64,000 nt of DNA. It comes from Manis javanica. Taxonomy: Eukaryota; Chordata; Mammalia; Pholidota; Manidae. Below the pieces are notes generated by a model, which did no database searches, was not told where the DNA came from, and was given only the letters and a program-made list of their open reading frames with translations. This document shows, in pieces, positions 58,379 to 64,000 of this stretch; positions within the stretch are counted from its first letter, which is position 1; every line of letters starts with the position of its first letter. The DNA is taken from assembly GCF_040802235.1 (NCBI RefSeq), contig NC_133172.1:28291738-28355737 (forward strand). The letters run 5' to 3'. The position numbers and the translations under genes are program-made.

Positions 58379-59035
58379 TTTCTTTTCTGATATTGTTTTG
58401 ACTTTTCAGGGGCCCTTGCAATTCTATATGAATTTGAGTTTTTCATTTCTGCCAAAAAGACCATAAGAATTTTGATAGGGATTGCAGTGGATTTATTGAT
58501 CACTCTGGAGAATATTGCCATTTTAACACTGTCTTTCAATCCATGAACATTCTATTTTTTAGGTCTTCTTTAATTTCTTTCAGCAGAGTTTTAGTTTTCA
58601 GTGTACAAGTGTTTCACTTCCTTGGTTACATTTGTTCCTAGTTATTTTATTTTTCTTGATGCTGTTATAAATTGAATAGTTTTTACAATTTCCTTTTTGG
58701 ATTGTTCACTGCTTGTGTGTGGAAACATAACTAATTTTTGGGTATTGATTTTTTACCCCACAGCTTTGGAGAATTTGTTTATTAGCTCTGGAAGTTTTTT
58801 GGTGTGGATTCTAATGAGATTTTCTATATAGAGAAACAAATAATGAGCAAATACATATAGCTTTACTTCTTTATGCTCAATCTGGATGTCTTTTATTTCC
58901 TTTCCTTGCCTAATTGCTGTGTCTAAAATTGTAGTCTAAGTTGAATAACAGTAGTGAAAGAGAGCATCCTTGGCTTGTTCTTGATCTTAGAATGCTGTCA
59001 GTCCTTCACCATGGAGAATGTTAGCTGTGTGGGTT

Positions 59036-59090
59036 TTTCATAAATGCTCTTTACCATGTTAAGGAAGTTCCCTTCTAGTTCTAATTTGCT
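59036..59090. repeat. 55-bp direct repeat within old L1, source copy
   Basis: In natural L1 context (GTTAGCTGTGTGGG upstream). It differs from 58324-58378 by one C/T. Confidence 0.9.
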
Positions 59091-60077
59091 GAGTGTCTTT
59101 TATTATGACAAGGTATTGAATTTTGTCAAGTGGTTCTTCTTTGTCTACTGAGGTGACTGTGTTGTTTTTTCCTTAGTTCTATTATTGTGGTATATTTAAC
59201 TGACTGGTTTTCTTAGGTTGAACAAACTGCATTCTTGGGACAAATCCCTCATGGAGTTTATAATAATGTGCAATTAGATTTGGTTTGTTAGCATTTTATT
59301 GGGGATTTTTTACATCAATATTCACAGGGGATATTGGTCTGTAGTTTTTTTCTTTTTCTTTCCTTTATGGCATTTTTGTTAGGCTTTGGTAGGATGGTAA
59401 TGCTGGCTTCACAGAATGTGACAGGAAATGCTCCCTCCTCTATTTCTTGGAAGAGTTTGAATGGGACTGATGCGAATTCCTTAAATGGTTTGTAGAATTC
59501 ACCAGTGAAGCCAACAGTCTTTGGTTTTTCTTTTTGGGAGTTAACACTGATTCAATCTTGCACTTGTTATAGGTCTGTTGAGATTTTCTACTTCTTTGTG
59601 AGTCACTTTAGGTATTTGTGTACTTTGAGGAATTTGTCCATTTCATCTAGATTAATTTGTTGATGTGCAGTTGTTTACAGTATATTCCCTTATAATCCTT
59701 TCAGTTTCTGTAAGGTTGGTAATAATGTTCCCAAGTTCATTTCTGATTTTTGTTGTATCTCTTTTTTTTTTTATTCATTCTAGCTAAAGGAGTCTAAATT
59801 TTGTTGATCTTGTCAAGGAATGAATTTTTGATATCTGTGATTTCTCTATTTCAGTTATCTTGCTTAAACCTTTATTATTTCCCTCCTTGTGTTGGCTTTG
59901 GGTTTAGTTTAGTTTTCTTTTTTAAGGTCTTTAAGGCTTGAAGTTTAGTTTGTTGACTGGAGATCTTCCTTGTTTTTAAATGTAGATGTTTACAACCATA
60001 AAATTCAATCTGAGTATTGCTTTTTCTGCATCTCTTACATTTTGGTGTGTTGTGTTGGTGTCATTTGTCTAAAAGTA

Positions 60078-60115
60078 TTTTCTAATTTCACTGTGCACAT
60101 AGTGAAATTAGAAAA
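60078..60115. repeat. Perfect 15-bp inverted repeat with 8-base loop
   Basis: TTTTCTAATTTCACT (60078-60092), GTGCACAT loop, AGTGAAATTAGAAAA (60101-60115). The left arm is the last recognisable L1 sequence; the right arm is its inverted copy. Confidence 0.95.
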
Positions 60116-60344
60116 CATTTTTCTCTACTTTGAATGAACCATTCATGCAAAGTAGTGTAAAGCAGATTATTTCAACTGTTTTGTGCTTGCATGCTAATGG
60201 ATGTATACTTAGTTAATTTCTTTATTTGCACAAAGTTGGTTTGAGATTTTCTTTTATGTTTACTAGTAGTAAGGAGAGTATCTACTAATCCTTGGTAACT
60301 ATGAATTCCTTGTTGGCTATACTTATCTCCAAAATAACCTGAGA

Positions 60345-61345
60345 GTTATATATGACTAAGTTAACTTATGTCATTCCTGAACTCTCTCTCAAGTTCTAAC
60401 TCCAGTCTAGATTTCCAATCCCTGAACTCTGGGGTCTTATATCCAACTCTACGCTCAACACCTCTATTTCAATATCTAAAAAATATTACAGACAAAAGAA
60501 ATGCAAAACAGAACTCCTGGTTTTCCTTCCTACACCTATTGAATTGGCAGATGTATTATGGCAACTCCCATCTTTTCATTTCCTCAGGTCAGTAACCCTT
60601 TAGTTATAGTGCTTTTTTGTTTTTCCTCACAGACAATACCCAGTCTGGCAAGAAGTCAAATATATATCCATAGACCAAAACTCACAATCCAAAAACATAT
60701 TTTTACCTCCACTGCTGATCATCACTCCAAGTGACCATCACCTCTAGCTTGAATTCTAAATAGTTTTCTAATTAGTTTTCTTGCTTTACCTATTGTTCTT
60801 CCTACAGTCTACTTCTTCACTCAGAAGAAAACTTGTCATCTCTAGTTTATACTGCCCATCGCTCATTTAACTCAGATTTATTTTTTACTCCTTAATACCC
60901 CTCTTTCATTCTGTTTCAGGACACTGATCTCTTCACCATTTTTTGGTAATTCCAGGAATACTTATACCTTAGGGTCTTTGCATTGACTTTTTCCTTTGCC
61001 TGGAATATTCTCCAAAAGGTAACTATATATCTAACTCCCTTACCTCTGTCAAATCTGTTCAAATGACACTTTCACAGAGAGGCCCACTCGGACACCCTAC
61101 ATAAAATTCTCCTTTTTCCTTCCCCTGCTTAACCTCCCTAATAACTTCCTAATAACTACATAATGTCAAATTTACTTAGATTTATTGTGTCTTTTCTCCT
61201 ACTAGAATGTAAAATCTCTATGTGGGCTGAGACTTTGGTCTGTTTAGTTCAGTTCTATTTTATAAAAGCCTAGAATAGGTCTGGCCTGTATTAGGCACTC
61301 AGTATATATTTATTCAATGAATGAATGAATAAATGAAAGAAACTG
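60345..61345 (+). mobile_element. L2 LINE, 3' portion
   Basis: About 1 kb of L2, sense orientation. Recognisable blocks: CTCCTGGTTTTCCTTCCTAC after an AAAACAGAA box, CAACTCCCATCTTTTC, CTTTTTCCTTTGCCTGGAAT, AACTCCCTTACCTCTGTC, CTACTAGAATGTAAAATCTC and the terminal TTATTCAATGAATGAATGAA. Ancient element shared by mammals; no intact frame. Confidence 0.88.
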
Positions 61346-62360
61346 TACTCTCCAAATTTGTCAGACCTGAGACTTGTAAACATATTCCAATTCCAAAATA
61401 CTATATTAGTTTACCATATAGATATGAGTATAGAAAGTCTACCTAAAGGTAAAGTGTCAGTTATGAATAAGAATTTTAAATGATTTATAATACATACATA
61501 AAGGGCACTTGTGGTATCAGATTCCCCAACTACCAGATTCAAATGCTGGTATGTTCTTTTATGACTACATCATAATATGAGTTTCCAAAGTAGTTCAAAC
61601 ATATATTTATTGATGCAATTAAAAAATAACAGTTTCTAAAGTTGATCTATTATAATTTTCCAGGAGATACTATACTGACATGCAATTCTGACTGGTTAAC
61701 AACATTGTAAAATTCGTTATGCTGTAATTTAAGATCTTGAGTTAAGTAACCAGGCGGTATAGGAGATGAATTCCATTGTAATGATTCCCATGCACTGTTT
61801 TTAGATAAGATATTGAAGCCAACTTCATTGTTTAAGAATATTTGATATCAACTCAATCAGACCTGTACCTCTCATGCCTCTATAAAAAAAATTATGTATA
61901 TATGCTGACATATGAGGCTGGAACATGGAAGATTCACTAGCCAAAGGGAAAAAAAAAACACCAAAATTTTATCTTAGTGTGTGAACATGTGTGTTTGTGT
62001 GTGTTTTATTCTGAGTCAAAACAGCACTGAATTCTACCTCCCTGCAAGGCTTTAAGCCATATGAAATTTTCATTTAAGAGTAATGTTTGCAACTCATCTG
62101 GCATTGCCTTAGATTGAGGAAAAATAGCATCTTTTTAAAAATGATATAAAAGGACACATTCAAAGTATTGTTCTGTTGCAACATTAGAGAAAACCATACT
62201 TCCTCTTGGGAGAAAAAATTGTTCTGAGAAGTATTTGTTCTCAATTGACAGCTCTGAAACAACAGTACACTGACATCAATTAAAATGGTGATGCCAGAAC
62301 ACCAAAAGAGGACAAAGTATAAAAATGAAGAAAAATACCTTCTGTAAGAAATCATTAAAT
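61346..62360. other. Intronic DNA, nothing recognised
   Basis: No exon or repeat family assigned. A short (TG)n-like run lies at about 61978-62005. Confidence 0.5.
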
Positions 62361-62364
62361 AATT

Positions 62365-62575
62365 AACAGTTATCAAGTGCTTATGATGTGTGAAAAACTG
62401 TGACAGTTCTTCTGGTGCATTATTTCAAGTATTGTTAATAACAGAGTATTATTATCTCCATTTAATCATTAAGAAATTGAGAGGTTAAGCAGTTTGACCA
62501 AAAACACATAGGTACTAAATGGTGGAGCTGGGGTTTTAATTTTGGCAGTCTAATTCCAAATCCCACACCCTCATC
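62365..62575 (+). repeat. MIR SINE
   Basis: TTATTATCTCCATTTAATCA, AAGAAATTGAGAGGTTAAGC and GTGGAGCTGGGGTTTTAATT follow the MIR consensus order. Confidence 0.85.
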
Positions 62576-64000
62576 ATCACCTGCAATTTTGTTTTCAGTT
62601 GAAATAGAAGTGTGATATTTTTCTTACTGCTCTATAAAAAGGGCCTGATGACATAAAATAACCCCTCTAATGCTAGGTGTTTATTTTACTGTTTGGATCT
62701 GTGGAGTCCTAGGATTTGACCTGGGCATCTGTGATTTTGTACATAGTCATTCGAGCTAACATGGCATTTCTTTTATTTTGTAAATCAAGGCTTAGTTAGG
62801 GTCATACTTCATAGTTGTGGTATCTGAGCCCACTGAGTATATTTTGGGCTTTGTGATGTTCCTCTTCTGTATCTAAAGCCAGTACTAGTAAGTAATTCTT
62901 CTGTGAGATGAGGCTGGTTTACCTTGCTTATCTTCGGGCACCAACTTGCTGAGGAAGAGTTTAATTCAATTATACCCATGCACGACATGATTATGAAAAA
63001 GAAAATGCTCTGGTTATGGACTGGCCCTTGACCTAAATGACAAGAAACTCAGTTTCTCTGGCTCATTTCAGATACTTAAGAGGTTTACAAACTGGCACAA
63101 AGTTTTAGGACTATTCTCGCTGCTTGTAGGGGGATGTTAAAAGAAAATTATCATGGTTTTTTTCCCCCATGGGGTATGCATGTCAAATTGTATTTTCCTA
63201 TAAGAATATGAGAGCATCAGGTAGGGGACAATGTTTGTTCCTCTGTGAGGACAATTTGTAATTTTGAGAATGGGAAGCTGTATAATAACATGAATGGTAG
63301 AGATTAAGAAAAATGATGTGAAGATTCTGAAAGAAAAATATGTTTGTAAATAGATCTAATATTATGTATGGACTCTGACATAAAAATGATCTGGCCAGTA
63401 GGGTTTCCTTTACTAACTGGCAAGTATTCTTTAATAGCCTGTTTCTCATTTTCTAGCTGCCTAAGAGAATCATGCTTCTGGTATACTGTTATGTCTGCCC
63501 TAAATTTTTCCTCTCTAAGTGAGAGATGTTTGTTTAATCAATGTGTTTTTTGCTTATAACAAAGTTACCAAGTGTGATTAGGATTCTATTAAAATCAATG
63601 GATTAAAAGGTTTTGATAAATGATAAATTAAAAAATTTTAATACAGTATCACTTGCTTTCCTTTGCTGCTCATCTATTTTAATTGCTAACAGATTAAGTT
63701 TCTGATAGAGCTAATAAAATCTCCCTAGCTATAACAATTATCATGGTCCTTTTTACTTAAATGCCAACCTGGGGTAATAATTTTTATTATCTAATGTGAA
63801 AGGGCTCATTGTAAATGTTTATCAAATCAGATACCCCAGCCAGAAAAAGTCTAGCAATTAAATTGGTGTTTATGGTCTACTGTGACAATATAATCCTTTT
63901 CTCAATATTTAAAAATACTTTAAAAAAAGTGTTCCAAATTTCAAACTTACATGCAAACTTTATAGAAAATATATATGTTAGATGCTACATATACATATAC
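62576..64000. other. Intronic DNA, nothing recognised
   Basis: AT-rich sequence to the window end. No ITFG1 exon with splice sites was found on the minus strand and no repeat family was assigned. Confidence 0.5.

Larger units (their letters stand above)
56938..60092 (-). mobile_element. Old 5'-truncated L1, minus strand
   Basis: About 3.15 kb of decayed L1 from its 3' UTR (56938-57400) through ORF2 (RT text around 58900-59300, complement of TCTTTATGCTCAATCTGGAT) to a 5' truncation near 60092. No open frame of note survives. It contains a displaced 55-bp repeat (58324-58378 and 59036-59090) and ends in a 15-bp foldback. Confidence 0.75.
49664..64000 (-). other. ITFG1: ITFG1 intron, incomplete, at least 14.3 kb
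   Basis: The acceptor AG is at 49665-49664. No upstream exon of ITFG1 was recognised up to the window end, so the intron is longer than 14.3 kb. It contains old L1s, an RPL36 retrocopy, L2 and MIR. The stretches 55340-56935 and 62575-64000 hold nothing that I recognise. Confidence 0.8.

Noticed and set aside
63368..63559. Candidate ITFG1 or other exon near the right end
   Set aside because: The open frame is on the plus strand and no paired splice sites or known protein match was found; the minus strand does not encode the expected preceding ITFG1 sequence.

Overview
This is a stretch of a placental mammal genome. It holds the 3' end of one cellular gene, ITFG1, on the minus strand, surrounded by LINE-1 (L1) retrotransposons of several ages. 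Four exons with consensus splice sites and matching phases (49663 down to 43469) encode the last 127 or so residues of ITFG1, the FG-GAP repeat type I membrane protein also called TIP or LINKIN. No Alu, B1/B2, carnivore tRNA-Lys SINE, ruminant or equine SINE was recognised in 64 kb; only ancient MIR and L2 were. A young L1 load without a young SINE fits a lineage such as pangolins, but the species cannot be proven from this window.

Layout. 1-615: fragment of L1 ORF2. 616-9355 (+): a nearly full-length L1 (copy A) whose 3' end is fused to about 1.8 kb of retrovirus-derived sequence (env transmembrane subunit remnant, polypurine tract, LTR) ending in poly(A). 9362-18706 (+): an old L1 (copy D) interrupted by a full-length L1 (copy C, 11807-17745) with a 15-bp target site duplication. 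18712-24890 (-): a decayed full-length L1 (copy E). 25077-33015 (-): copy B, a second complete L1-plus-ERV composite flanked by a 17-bp target site duplication, sitting in an older L1. 34754-38358 (-): a Tigger1-like DNA transposon in the same older L1, itself interrupted by an internal L1 fragment. 38359-43100: older L1 pieces, MIRs and unassigned intergenic DNA. 43110-49663 (-): ITFG1 3' UTR, last four exons and three introns. 49664-64000: intron of ITFG1 upstream of those exons, filled with minus-strand L1s, an RPL36 processed pseudogene, an L2 and a MIR.

How the parts relate. The most interesting object is the L1/ERV composite. Copies A and B share the same L1 3' UTR-to-retroviral junction, and copy B has one target site duplication enclosing both parts, so L1 and retroviral tail moved together as one RNA-mediated unit of about 7.9 kb. 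The tail ends just after the AATAAA of the LTR, so the retroviral LTR appears to have supplied the polyadenylation site. All L1 and env reading frames seen here are broken except ORF1 of copy A, which is open over 307 codons. Copy A also has a 5' UTR expanded by roughly 210-bp tandem monomers and an 11-residue triplication in its ORF1p coiled coil.
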